Source: Heliobacteriaceae bacterium (GTDB lineage Bacteria; Cyanobacteriota; Vampirovibrionia; Gastranaerophilales; Gastranaerophilaceae). From it: DNA of 9,634 nt. This document shows positions 1-5,923 of this stretch, piece after piece; positions within the stretch are counted from its first letter, which is position 1, and every line of letters begins with the position of its first letter. The position numbers and the translations under genes are program-made. The stretch covers positions 1 through 9,634 of the forward strand of contig JAIRZW010000181.1 in the NCBI GenBank assembly GCA_031267015.1, written 5' to 3'. The notes under the pieces are model-generated. The model was not told where the DNA came from, did not search any database, and saw only the letters and a program-made list of their open reading frames with translations.

Positions 1-942
1 AACAGTGTCTGTTTCCGGCAGAATAATCGCTATTTCATCTCCGCCGTAGCGTCCGGCTGAGTCGGTATTTTTTATATTTTGTTTGATTTTTTCGGAAACC
101 AGCTTAATAACCTCGTCGCCTTTGGCGTGGCCGAGTTCGCGGTTAATCTTGGAAAGGTTGTTTATATCAAGCATTACAATGGAAAGCTTTGTTTCATTTT
201 CTTTTGCGCGCTTCAATTCAGCGGTCAGAATCTCCTGGAAGCCGCGGTGATTGGATAAGCCGGTCAAATTATCCGTGTTTTCGTATTTGCTGGTTTGCTC
301 AAGCAGTTCAATATTTTCGATGAACATCGCACAGTAATTCGCCATAAATGCCATCATGCCCATGTCAAGGTTATCTTTGCCGATAATAAGCACCCCTCTG
401 CGCTTGTTGGTCGTGTTCAGCGGAAGTATAAGAGCCGCAGAGTTTGCTGCATAAGGCATGTTCAGGAATTTATTATTATCCTTCACAACAGGCATACCAG
501 ACTCAAAACATTCCACAACAGGATTCTTTTTGTCTGACAGGAAAATTTTTGAGATATATGTAGAACCCTTTGGGGTGTACAGTTTCAGGTTTAAACATTT
601 GGAATTTTCCTGATAGGTTCCGAATGCCGTGAAGTTGCTGTTTAAGACTTCCGTAAAAATTTCGTGCATAGCGGAATACAGGTCAAAAACAGAAGTTTTT
701 CCCGCAAGTTTGGAATTGAAACTTTGAATGAGTTCATTATAATCAACGGTTTTACCGAACATCGGCGCATAACCGGTATAACTCTTAGTCGGATTTTTTT
801 GGGCCGAAAACTTGTTTATGTATGCAACTATATCAACAGCTTCCTTCACAATCGGATTAGAGGCAATCCTTTTGCGGATTGGATTAGAAGACTTGTTATC
901 AAACAATTTATTATTTACTGTTTGCTGTTTGCTTTCGTTCAC
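1..942 (-). CDS. GAF-GGDEF domain protein, C-terminus cut off by window edge
   Basis: Probable cyclic-di-GMP signalling protein, a diguanylate cyclase or a degenerate relative. About 314 residues are visible. After a polar N-terminus, residues about 75-205 look like a GAF-type sensor fold, with an alternating hydrophobic core ending in RRGVLIIGKDN. A linker helix then leads to the GGDEF domain, which opens with DNLTGLSN (224-231) and contains DINNLSKIN, GHAKGDE and RYGGDEI (signature G300-I304). The signature's final Phe is Ile, the usual second Asp of the DxD-like segment is Asn, and the inhibitory-site RxxD is KNTD, so activity and product inhibition are uncertain. The reading frame is closed upstream by a TAG at 952-954. 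I chose the GTG at 940-942 because AGG lies 5 nt upstream; the GTG at 946-948 is the alternative. No membrane segment or signal peptide is visible, so it is probably cytoplasmic. Confidence 0.85.
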   Translation of the reverse strand, partial: MNESKQQTVNNKLFDNKSSNPIRKRIASNPIVKEAVDIVAYINKFSAQKNPTKSYTGYAPMFGKTVDYNELIQSFNSKLAGKTSVFDLYSAMHEIFTEVLNSNFTAFGTYQENSKCLNLKLYTPKGSTYISKIFLSDKKNPVVECFESGMPVVKDNNKFLNMPYAANSAALILPLNTTNKRRGVLIIGKDNLDMGMMAFMANYCAMFIENIELLEQTSKYENTDNLTGLSNHRGFQEILTAELKRAKENETKLSIVMLDINNLSKINRELGHAKGDEVIKLVSEKIKQNIKNTDSAGRYGGDEIAIILPETDTV

Positions 943-1010
943 ATTCACCTGCTACTTTTCTATATAAAACCTGGGGACCAAAAAAATTGCCTTTTTATAT
1001 ATTATATATA

Positions 1011-1039
1011 ATTATATACCAACCTCAAACGATAAACAA
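1011..1039 (-). promoter_or_regulatory. sigma70 promoter for the GAF-GGDEF gene
   Basis: On the minus strand there is a TTGTTT -35 box (1034-1039), a 17-nt spacer and a perfect TATAAT -10 box (1011-1016). This predicts a start near 1004 and a leader of about 60 nt before the GTG at 942. The -10 lies inside a 14-bp perfect AT palindrome (1005-1018). A second possible extended -10 element, TGTTATACT, lies further upstream at 1085-1093, but I see no good -35 for it. Confidence 0.6.
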
Positions 1040-1142
1040 TACGCCGGGGGCCATTAATGTAAAATCCTTTCCTGCTACATTAGTAGTATAACATATCTTA
1101 ACATATTTTTCCAGTGCAAAACCGAAAAACGATTAAGGAATG

Positions 1143-1685
1143 TTAATTCAAAATTATTAACTGCTGTGCACTAAAGTCGGTTTTGAGCCGTTGGTAAATT
1201 TCAAACGTCAATTTGCAGTCAAACAGCGCGCGGTGGTGGCCCTTTGAATCTATTTTGTAATACTTTGCCGCACTTTCCAGACTATGGCTTTTTAACTTGC
1301 AAAACTCTTTTACCAGCTGCATTGTGTCCACAGATTCGTTATTAAAATCTCTGTTTAAATATTTTTTGCAGTTATGACGGATAAAGCTGATGTCGAATTT
1401 AACATTATGACCGAGAACAATGTCATCGCCTGTGAAATCAACGAATTGCGGCAAAACATATTTAATATCCGGCGCGCTTTCCAGCATATCATTTGTAATC
1501 CCTGTCAGCCGTGTTGTAAAACCGTTTATCGGCACGTCAGGTTTTATAAGCGAGCAAAATTCCTCCGTAACCTCATCATTACGAACCCTCAGGGCGCAAA
1601 GCTCAATAATTTCGTGACCGTAATATGAGAGTCCTGTTGTTTCAATATCTAAGACCGTATAGTCTGCGGGAAACTTTTCCGTCAT
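1143..1685 (-). CDS. DnaQ-like DEDDh 3'-5' exonuclease
   Basis: This is a 180-residue exonuclease of the DNA polymerase III epsilon / RNase T superfamily, covering just the catalytic domain. All five DEDDh residues are visible: D13 and E15 in LDIETTGL (Exo I), D98 in GHNVKFD (Exo II), and H151 and D156 in HRALFD (Exo III). The family removes 3' nucleotides from DNA or RNA with two metal ions. Whether this one proofreads replication or acts in repair or RNA turnover cannot be read from the sequence. Its ATG shares a base with the upstream gene's stop (TAATG at 1683-1687), which implies translational coupling, with GGGG just upstream as a weak ribosome binding site. It is the last gene of the dapF-rpsF-ssb-rpsR run, which fits a DNA-maintenance role. 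I see no strong terminator after it. Confidence 0.9.
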   Translation of the reverse strand: MTEKFPADYTVLDIETTGLSYYGHEIIELCALRVRNDEVTEEFCSLIKPDVPINGFTTRLTGITNDMLESAPDIKYVLPQFVDFTGDDIVLGHNVKFDISFIRHNCKKYLNRDFNNESVDTMQLVKEFCKLKSHSLESAAKYYKIDSKGHHRALFDCKLTFEIYQRLKTDFSAQQLIILN

Positions 1686-1975
1686 TAATACCCCATAACC
1701 CCCATACCGCCTTGCATTTGCTGCATTAACATCATGTTGTTTGAGCTGTCATAATTTTGGGGGAAATTACCGTAAGTCATAGGCGCACGCTTTTCGCCCG
1801 CCGGATTTTTTTTGATTTCGCGTGCAACAGGTTTTGTTCCTTCGTCGTAGGATTTTTCCTGATACAAAGCCGGATACTGCGGGTGAGCCTGATTTACAGC
1901 ACCCGAAAACTGAATTTCTTCTGCCATTACCGGCAGCGCCAATAAAAATATAAAGATAAAGATACTTTTATTCAT
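1685..1975 (-). CDS. Small secreted protein of unknown function
   Basis: I do not recognise this 96-residue protein. Residues 1-18 form a typical Sec signal peptide (MNKSIFIFIFLLALPVMA) with likely cleavage before EE. The mature part, about 78 residues, is hydrophilic and probably disordered, with Pro, Lys, Gln and Tyr. It ends in a Met/Gly/Gln-rich tail (MMLMQQMQGGMGVMGY). It has no cysteine, so it is neither a lipoprotein nor disulfide-bonded. AGAAGGA lies 9 nt before the ATG, a good ribosome binding site. It sits 38 nt after rpsR and overlaps the start of the exonuclease gene by one base. A secreted protein inside a ribosomal and replication operon is unexpected, and the sequence does not explain it. 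Confidence 0.8.
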   Translation of the reverse strand: MNKSIFIFIFLLALPVMAEEIQFSGAVNQAHPQYPALYQEKSYDEGTKPVAREIKKNPAGEKRAPMTYGNFPQNYDSSNNMMLMQQMQGGMGVMGY

Positions 1976-2013
1976 AAACCGAAGTCCTTCTAAGTTATCC
2001 CGCGTACGCAGTA

Positions 2014-2244
2014 CTAGTCAAAAACGTAACTAATAATAGCTGCTTCGCGCGCGCGTTTGATTGCTGCCGCAACCATTCTCTGGTGCTTTGCACAGCTTCC
2101 GGTGATGCGGCGCGGAATAATTTTGCCGGCTTCCGTTAAATATCTTTTTAACTTAGCGCCGTCTTTGTAGTCGATTCCTGTAACCTTGTCCGCACACAGA
2201 CTGCAATTCTTACGTTTTTCACTTTTTTCCTTTATTTTAGCCAT
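2014..2244 (-). CDS. rpsR: 30S ribosomal protein bS18
   Basis: Protein bS18 of the small ribosomal subunit pairs with bS6 on the platform of the 30S particle. The 76-residue length is normal. Family hallmarks are IDYKD (24-28), [17 protein letters not shown] (33-49), CAKHQR (51-56) and AIKRAREAA (61-69). The cysteines C14 and C17 (CSLC) together with C51 and H54 suggest the zinc-binding (C+) form of the protein. The ribosome binding site is AAAGGA just before the ATG. It follows ssb by 23 nt in the conserved rpsF-ssb-rpsR order. Confidence 0.97.
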   Translation of the reverse strand: MAKIKEKSEKRKNCSLCADKVTGIDYKDGAKLKRYLTEAGKIIPRRITGSCAKHQRMVAAAIKRAREAAIISYVFD

Positions 2245-2267
2245 TTTTTTCCTTTCAGATTTTTCGC

Positions 2268-2672
2268 CTAGAATGGTATTTCATCTTCGCCGATTAATTC
2301 GTTTGAGAAGTCGTCAGACTCAAATTTCACAATTTCTTCGGTAGCATAGTTTGATGAGGCCGCAGGAGCCATTGCGCCGCCGCTCATTTTTTCGATTGAG
2401 TTTGCGTCAATCTCGAAAATTTTCTTTTCCGAACCGTCTTCCATTTTCACCGCGGCTGTTTGAAGCCGGCCTTCCACCAGAATACGGTCGCCTTTTGCGA
2501 TTGATGAAACAACTTCATCAAGAGAATTTCTTTTGGAAAGTACTCTTATCAACGTTTCTTCTCTTTCGCCGATATTAAGCACAAACCCGGACACCGCAAC
2601 GTTGTTTTGTGTAAAACGTTTTTCCGGCGCGCGGTATACTGTTCCTGTTACGACAGACTTCGCCATACTCAT
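2268..2672 (-). CDS. ssb: Single-stranded DNA-binding protein
   Basis: SSB protects single-stranded DNA in replication, recombination and repair, and recruits partners through its C-terminal tip. From the chosen start the protein has 134 residues. An OB fold of about 95 residues (conserved pieces [32 protein letters not shown]) is followed by a short Ala/Ser-rich linker and an acidic tail ending GEDEIPF, close to the canonical DDDIPF tip. The OB fold diverges from enterobacterial SSB but the order is right. I chose the ATG at 2670-2672 because it forms an ATGA overlap with the rpsF stop. A GTG at 2681 would add three residues, and an ATG at 2664-2666 would give MAKSVVTG, which is the start most like relatives. 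Confidence 0.93.
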   Translation of the reverse strand: MSMAKSVVTGTVYRAPEKRFTQNNVAVSGFVLNIGEREETLIRVLSKRNSLDEVVSSIAKGDRILVEGRLQTAAVKMEDGSEKKIFEIDANSIEKMSGGAMAPAASSNYATEEIVKFESDDFSNELIGEDEIPF

Positions 2673-2974
2673 GACACACACGCTTTCTTAGAAACTTCCA
2701 AAAACATTGTTCTCAGAATGCTGTCGTTCAGTTTCAACTGTCTTTTTAATTCAACGATTTTGTCCGCCGGGATTGTCAGAGTAGAGTTCACAAAAAATCC
2801 GTCTCTGAAATTTTTGATGTCATAAGCTAATTTTTTTCTGCCTATTTTTTCGACAGATTCTACTTTTCCGCCTGCTTCTGATATTAAATCCGAAATTTTA
2901 TCAACCTGTTTGTCGATTTCTTCGGCGTCTAAATTCGACTTGTAAACTGTTAATAGTTCATAACTTTTGGTCAT
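2669..2974 (-). CDS. rpsF: 30S ribosomal protein bS6
   Basis: Protein bS6 of the 30S platform is the partner of bS18, encoded two genes downstream. The 101 residues are of normal length. Visible hallmarks are the N-terminal strand YELLTVYKSNLD, the region IGRKKLAYDIKNFRDGFF (residues about 44-61), and the final strand LKLNDSILRTMFLEV. Unlike many relatives it has little C-terminal extension. The ribosome binding site AAAGGAG lies 9 nt before the ATG. That site falls in the loop of an 11-bp inverted repeat which also covers the first two bases of the start codon, so translation may be regulated. The stop overlaps the ssb start. Confidence 0.96.
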   Translation of the reverse strand: MTKSYELLTVYKSNLDAEEIDKQVDKISDLISEAGGKVESVEKIGRKKLAYDIKNFRDGFFVNSTLTIPADKIVELKRQLKLNDSILRTMFLEVSKKACVS

Positions 2975-3019
2975 CTGATTTTTCTCCTTTTACTCAATCC
3001 TATCATAAAAAAATCAGAT
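2973..3019 (-). promoter_or_regulatory. Inverted repeat enclosing the rpsF ribosome binding site
   Basis: ATCTGATTTTT at 2973-2983 and AAAAATCAGAT at 3009-3019 (plus-strand reading) are perfect 11-bp inverted repeats separated by 25 nt. In the mRNA the 3' arm ends on the A and U of the rpsF AUG, the AAAGGAG ribosome binding site sits in the loop touching the stem, and the 5' arm starts in the dapF stop codon. There is no U-run after a GC-rich stem, so this is not a standard terminator. Translational control of rpsF is inferred. Confidence 0.5.
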
Positions 3020-3900
3020 TACAACATGTATTCGGCTTTGAACACGTAATCCGCCGGGCCGGTTAGGAAAATATCTTTGTCAGGATTGTCCTTACTGCCT
3101 TGCCATTCAATAAATACGGCCCCTCCCAAGAGGTTAACCTTAACATTCCCTTGTGTTAAGTTATTTAAAACACCTGCCGCAACGCTTGCGCACGCACCGG
3201 TTCCGCAGGCAAGCGTAATCCCGCACCCGCGCTCGTATACACACATGTCAATTTCATCGCGCGAAAGCACTCTTACAAATTCCACGTTTGTTTTTTCCGG
3301 AAAATATTCGTGTTTTTCTATATCAGGGCCGTATTTTTTCGCCAATTCCACAGGCTCTTTGTCCGTAAAGATTACACAGTGCGGATTCCCCATTGAAACA
3401 GGCGTAATTTCAAAATCAAAAATTTTGCGCTTACCCTTGAACGGAATCTTTTCATCTTCTAAAATTGGCATACCCATATTGACCTTAACCAGCCCGTTGT
3501 CAAGGATTTCAGGCTTAATAATTCCCGCGCCGGTTTTTACGCTGAATGCTTTGCTGTTAATCCCCCCGGCCGTGCCGGATTGACCGGCGTCACGGCCACC
3601 CCCCTTTGACAAGGGGGGCAAAATACCATTGTCAAAAACGTATTTTGCAAAACAGCGCATGCCGTTGCCGCACATTTGAGCGGTTGTGCCGTCAGCATTG
3701 TAAAAATACCAGCCGATATCCGCGCCCTCAGTGTTCAAATCAGGGATTATAAGCCCGTCCGCACCCACGCCGAAGTTCCGGTCGCAAACCTTTTTTGCAA
3801 ACCCGTCCATAGCCAGCCCGGTTTTTTCATATTCGCTGTAATCCGCAATAATAAAGTCATTGCCGCAGCCCTGCATTTTTGTAAGCTTAATAGTCTTCAT
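3019..3900 (-). CDS. dapF: Diaminopimelate epimerase with in-frame hairpin insert
   Basis: DapF interconverts LL- and meso-diaminopimelate for lysine and peptidoglycan synthesis, without cofactor, using two cysteines. Both are present: C77 in MCGNGMRC and C232 in ACGTGA. Other hallmarks are KMQGCGNDF (8-16), GVGADGL (44-50), YNADGTTAQMCGNG (67-80), MGNPHC (170-175) and the ERGCGITLACGTGACA region (223-238). The 293-residue length exceeds the usual 270-280 because residues 94-113, beginning LPPLSKGG, are an extra segment encoded by two hairpins (3562-3621). The segment falls in the loop between the CGNG helix and the following strand, away from either catalytic cysteine, so the enzyme is probably functional. 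No ribosome binding site precedes the ATG, while an extended -10 element lies exactly where a leaderless transcript would need it. rpsF follows 44 nt downstream. Confidence 0.96.
   Translation of the reverse strand: MKTIKLTKMQGCGNDFIIADYSEYEKTGLAMDGFAKKVCDRNFGVGADGLIIPDLNTEGADIGWYFYNADGTTAQMCGNGMRCFAKYVFDNGILPPLSKGGGRDAGQSGTAGGINSKAFSVKTGAGIIKPEILDNGLVKVNMGMPILEDEKIPFKGKRKIFDFEITPVSMGNPHCVIFTDKEPVELAKKYGPDIEKHEYFPEKTNVEFVRVLSRDEIDMCVYERGCGITLACGTGACASVAAGVLNNLTQGNVKVNLLGGAVFIEWQGSKDNPDKDIFLTGPADYVFKAEYML
3562..3621. repeat. Palindromic repeat element inserted in frame within dapF
   Basis: These 60 bp encode exactly 20 extra DapF residues and consist of two adjacent hairpins. The first pairs GGCCGTG (3568-3574) with CACGGCC (3591-3597) and has an inner CCGG/CCGG pair around an ATTGA loop. 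The second pairs CCCCCCTT (3599-3606) with AAGGGGGG (3611-3618) around a TGAC loop. The block is markedly richer in G and C than the gene around it. The encoded PPLSKGG string is a type I recall from small dispersed palindromes that insert into bacterial coding genes. Copy number here is unknown. Confidence 0.7.
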
Positions 3901-3906
3901 GACATT

Positions 3907-3915
3907 ATTATATCA
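3907..3915 (-). promoter_or_regulatory. Extended -10 promoter for leaderless dapF
   Basis: The minus strand reads TGATATAAT, an extended -10 (TGnTATAAT) with a perfect hexamer at 3907-3912. Six bases separate it from the dapF ATG, so the expected transcription start is the A of the start codon. No Shine-Dalgarno-like sequence precedes the ATG and no clear -35 box is visible, which fits an extended -10 promoter. It probably drives the whole dapF-to-exonuclease run. Confidence 0.5.
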
Positions 3916-3995
3916 TAAATAAATTATTAACTATTGTTACAAAAAAGCAATTTTTGTCTGAAAAAATACTTTATAAAAATATAGGTAGGTGTGTT

Positions 3996-4211
3996 ATGTA
4001 TAATCAGTTTTACAGCAGGCGTGTTGCACGGCGAAATCCCGGTGTGGATGCAGTTCAGACTGTTCCGGTTCAGCCGAAGCCGGTCGAACCGCATGTTATT
4101 TCGCCGGAATTTTGCTCAAAAAATACCGCAGAAGCTGCGCGTCTGGCCGCGCTTGCGCATATCAACAACCCGTCCGTAGCCTGGTACGCTCCGGAAAAGC
4201 TGTATAAATGA
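3996..4211 (+). CDS. Small conserved-looking protein of unknown function
   Basis: I do not recognise this 71-residue protein. It is basic at the N-terminus (MYNQFYSRRVARRNP), has a Pro/Val/Gln linker (VQTVPVQPKPVEPHV), and has a C-terminal half with one predicted helix (NTAEAARLAALAHINN) ending in WYAPEKLYK. There is no signal peptide or membrane segment, and it has one cysteine. The ATG at 3996 is preferred because AGGTAGGTG lies just upstream; an in-frame TTG at 3954 has no such site and would add residues from an AT-rich leader. It diverges from dapF and lies 44 nt before the secreted protein gene at 4256, so the two may be cotranscribed. Confidence 0.7.
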   Translation: MYNQFYSRRVARRNPGVDAVQTVPVQPKPVEPHVISPEFCSKNTAEAARLAALAHINNPSVAWYAPEKLYK

Positions 4212-4255
4212 ACTTATTTTATAAATTATCGTTATAATAAACATGGAGGTGCTAA

Positions 4256-4813
4256 GTGAAAAAGATTTTAATTATAGCGATGTTGTTAGTTTCTATTCCG
4301 GCTGTTGCCGCACCGTCAGGTCATGGCGGCGGTTCGCGCGGAGGTTATCATTCCGGCGGGCATTCGGGCTCTTACAGCGGCACCCGCAGTTACAGCGCCG
4401 GCAGCTCCCGTCCGGGTACTTCCGGCTCATATTCACGCAGCAGTAATTATGGCAGCAGACCCGCTTACAACGCCAATTATTCACGAACTTATACACCTGC
4501 ACGCGTGCAGTCAAGACCCGTTGTGGTTAACAAGAATCACTATACCCCGCGACATTACACTCCGCGCTACTATTATAGACCTTCATCTTTTGTGTGGGGC
4601 TTTTCCACAGGCTTGGTGCTGGGTTCCGGCTGGTACTACGCGTATTACTACGCTTCGCCGGGATATCAGACGAGTTACAAGATAGTGAACTATGTTTATC
4701 AAGACGCGGCGCAAGAACCTCAACCGGTTCAAGCTGCCCCGCAAAACTGCGAAGAAGAATGCAACATATACTGCAATTTCAACTCAAGAGGCGAGTGCAT
4801 TTGTCCATATTAA
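4256..4813 (+). CDS. Secreted Gly/Ser/Tyr-rich protein with Cys-rich tail
   Basis: This is an unrecognised secreted protein of 185 residues. It starts at GTG, preceded by a strong GGAGGT site 5 nt upstream. Residues 1-19 are a Sec signal peptide ending AVA, with cleavage likely before APSGHGG. The mature protein has a low-complexity Gly/Ser/His/Tyr/Arg region (20-75), a Tyr/Pro/His-rich stretch (about 76-108), and a short hydrophobic Gly/Ser/Trp/Tyr segment (SSFVWGFSTGLVLGSGWYY) that resembles glycine-zipper outer-membrane-associated sequences but is weak for a true membrane helix. A Pro/Gln spacer leads to a C-terminal tail with five cysteines (CEEEC, YC, CIC). The odd number could leave one free for a partner. 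A surface or envelope role is inferred from composition only. Confidence 0.82.
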   Translation: MKKILIIAMLLVSIPAVAAPSGHGGGSRGGYHSGGHSGSYSGTRSYSAGSSRPGTSGSYSRSSNYGSRPAYNANYSRTYTPARVQSRPVVVNKNHYTPRHYTPRYYYRPSSFVWGFSTGLVLGSGWYYAYYYASPGYQTSYKIVNYVYQDAAQEPQPVQAAPQNCEEECNIYCNFNSRGECICPY

Positions 4814-4837
4814 AAACCCCTTAAAGGGGATTTTTTT
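4812..4837. terminator. Bidirectional intrinsic terminator between convergent genes
   Basis: CCCCT (4817-4821) pairs with AGGGG (4825-4829) around a 3-nt loop. Five A residues lie to the left and seven T residues to the right. Read on the plus strand it ends the secreted protein gene, whose stop codon it touches. Read on the minus strand the same hairpin is followed by a T-run and ends the membrane gene that stops at 4836. Confidence 0.85.
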
Positions 4838-5258
4838 AAACTTCTTCAAACACAAAGTCTTCTGCTTTGCGGTCAAAAGACAAGCGATAAGTCTTGTTTG
4901 GCTCAATTTTTAATTCTCTTTCAGTCGGGCCGTAAGTGGTTGTAACTGTTTTGTGCATAATGCCCGGTCTTGTGTGCGAATATATCATTTGAACCTTATT
5001 GCTGCCCGGTTTGGCGTAAAACCCGCCTTTGATTAAGTTTTCACTGAACAGCACAGGTTGTTCGTCGTTTACTGTCGCAACACCTATATTTTCCTGGATT
5101 ATGAGGAAATTTTTAGAGGCCAGCAGCACTTTTGACGCATCAGGATATTGTGCTAAATAGTCATTTTTTCTTGTGCTCATCTTCATATTTTGATAAAATA
5201 CAACAGCACCGCCTATTGCTAATGCTGCAACAATGTAAATAATGTAACTAAAACTCAT
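4836..5258 (-). CDS. Membrane-anchored protein of unknown function
   Basis: I do not recognise this 140-residue protein. Residues 4-22 form one hydrophobic helix (YIIYIVAALAIGGAVVFYQ) followed by a basic stretch (KMSTRK), so the N-terminus is probably outside and the rest cytoplasmic, or the helix is an uncleaved anchor. The remainder (about 30-140) alternates short hydrophobic and polar segments, as in a small beta-rich domain, and ends with a repeated Phe/Glu pattern (EDFVFEEV). The start is well supported by AAGGAG 7 nt upstream, inside the end of the preceding gene, with only one base between that gene's TAA and this ATG. The pair is therefore almost certainly cotranscribed and coupled. 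Confidence 0.78.
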   Translation of the reverse strand: MSFSYIIYIVAALAIGGAVVFYQNMKMSTRKNDYLAQYPDASKVLLASKNFLIIQENIGVATVNDEQPVLFSENLIKGGFYAKPGSNKVQMIYSHTRPGIMHKTVTTTYGPTERELKIEPNKTYRLSFDRKAEDFVFEEV

Positions 5259-5259
5259 T

Positions 5260-5709
5260 TTATTTCTCCTTTTTTACCGCTTCCATCTTAACTATTTCAT
5301 TATTTCCGATTAAATTAAACATTTCCAAAAATTTACCTTCTCCGAGCGGCTCACAGTCAATACAGATTTCGTTTTCCGGATCTTCGTGTTTTGTGATATA
5401 AAGATTTATATCGTCAGCACCGTGAGAATCATTTTTAATATAATACCTAAAATTGCAATTATTTATGTTGAATATAGCGGAAAGTTTGTTTTTTTCAAAA
5501 TATCTTAATTGTTCTCCGTCGACTTCAAACCGGATATTTTCGCTGTAAAAAGCCATGTATATCAGGATTAAGCTAACTGCACCCCCGACAAGAAGCATAA
5601 TTATGCTTTTCGTAAAAAATGAACCGATATAAACAATCACAAAACCCGTTACGATAGCTATAACAATAGATTTAATTAATTCTCCCATGCCTCTTTTGAA
5701 TACAATCAT
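5260..5709 (-). CDS. Two-helix membrane protein with possible PH-like domain
   Basis: This is a 149-residue unknown membrane protein. It has two adjacent hydrophobic helices (residues about 12-32 and 35-54) with a very short turn, followed by a soluble domain of about 90 residues beginning ENIRFEVDGEQLRYF. Two N-terminal helices followed by strands with an IRFEVDGEQL pattern resemble bacterial membrane PH-like proteins, but this is a shape argument only. A CID-C motif (ICIDCEP, about 115-121) places two cysteines close together. The ribosome binding site is weak (GGAA before the first ATG), and an internal ATG at residue 8 (MGELIK) is an alternative. It lies 28 nt after tRNA-Ser on the same strand with no terminator between, so it may share the tRNA transcript. 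Confidence 0.75.
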   Translation of the reverse strand: MIVFKRGMGELIKSIVIAIVTGFVIVYIGSFFTKSIIMLLVGGAVSLILIYMAFYSENIRFEVDGEQLRYFEKNKLSAIFNINNCNFRYYIKNDSHGADDINLYITKHEDPENEICIDCEPLGEGKFLEMFNLIGNNEIVKMEAVKKEK

Positions 5710-5737
5710 ATTAATTCCATTTTAAATTATTAAATCA

Positions 5738-5823
5738 GGAGGAGGTGGGATTCGAACCCACGGAACGCTCGCACGTTCGACAGTTTTCAAGACTGCTCCA
5801 ATCAACCGCTCTGGCACTCCTCC
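5738..5823 (-). tRNA. tRNA-Ser (UGA anticodon)
   Basis: The 86-nt minus-strand sequence folds as a class II tRNA. The acceptor stem is GGAGGAG (5817-5823) with CTCCTCC. There is a D arm, an anticodon arm with loop CTTGAAA giving anticodon UGA, and a long variable arm pairing GAACG with CGTTC, as expected for serine. The T arm is GTGGG-TTCGAAT-CCCAC. CCA is not encoded and would be added after transcription. The discriminator position reads U rather than the G usual in E. coli serine tRNAs. Confidence 0.96.
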
Positions 5824-5846
5824 ATGTGGTATTTCAGATAACATTT

Positions 5847-5874
5847 ATTGTACCCGCTCAAAAGAAAAAGTCAA
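5847..5874 (-). promoter_or_regulatory. sigma70 promoter for tRNA-Ser
   Basis: On the minus strand a TTGACT -35 box (5869-5874), a 16-nt spacer and a TACAAT -10 box (5847-5852) predict a start near 5840, about 17 nt before the mature tRNA 5' end. This is the best match to a consensus promoter in the window. A weak hairpin between GCGG and CCGC repeats lies just upstream (about 5875-5898) and could end the EF-hand gene transcript. Confidence 0.75.
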
Positions 5875-5923
5875 GCGGATTTAAAATAATAAAACCGCCT
5901 GAAAGTCCTTTCCACTCATAGGA

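Noticed and set aside
664..1011. 115-codon plus-strand frame
   Set aside because: It is the antisense of the GAF-GGDEF gene in the codon-aligned frame, and the minus strand carries the recognisable motifs.
2001..2019. GCGTACGC and nearby AGTACT palindromes between rpsR and the secreted protein gene
   Set aside because: They are short overlapping palindromes with no T-run or pairing partner, and are not convincing as a terminator or binding site.
2673..2681. GTG start for ssb three codons upstream
   Set aside because: It would overlap rpsF by 13 nt; the ATG at 2672 gives the common ATGA junction.
3077..3583. 168-codon plus-strand frame
   Set aside because: It is antisense to dapF, whose catalytic motifs are unambiguous.
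3954..3995. TTG-started extension of the 71-residue protein
   Set aside because: It has no ribosome binding site and comes from AT-rich leader sequence; the ATG at 3996 has AGGTAGGTG just upstream.
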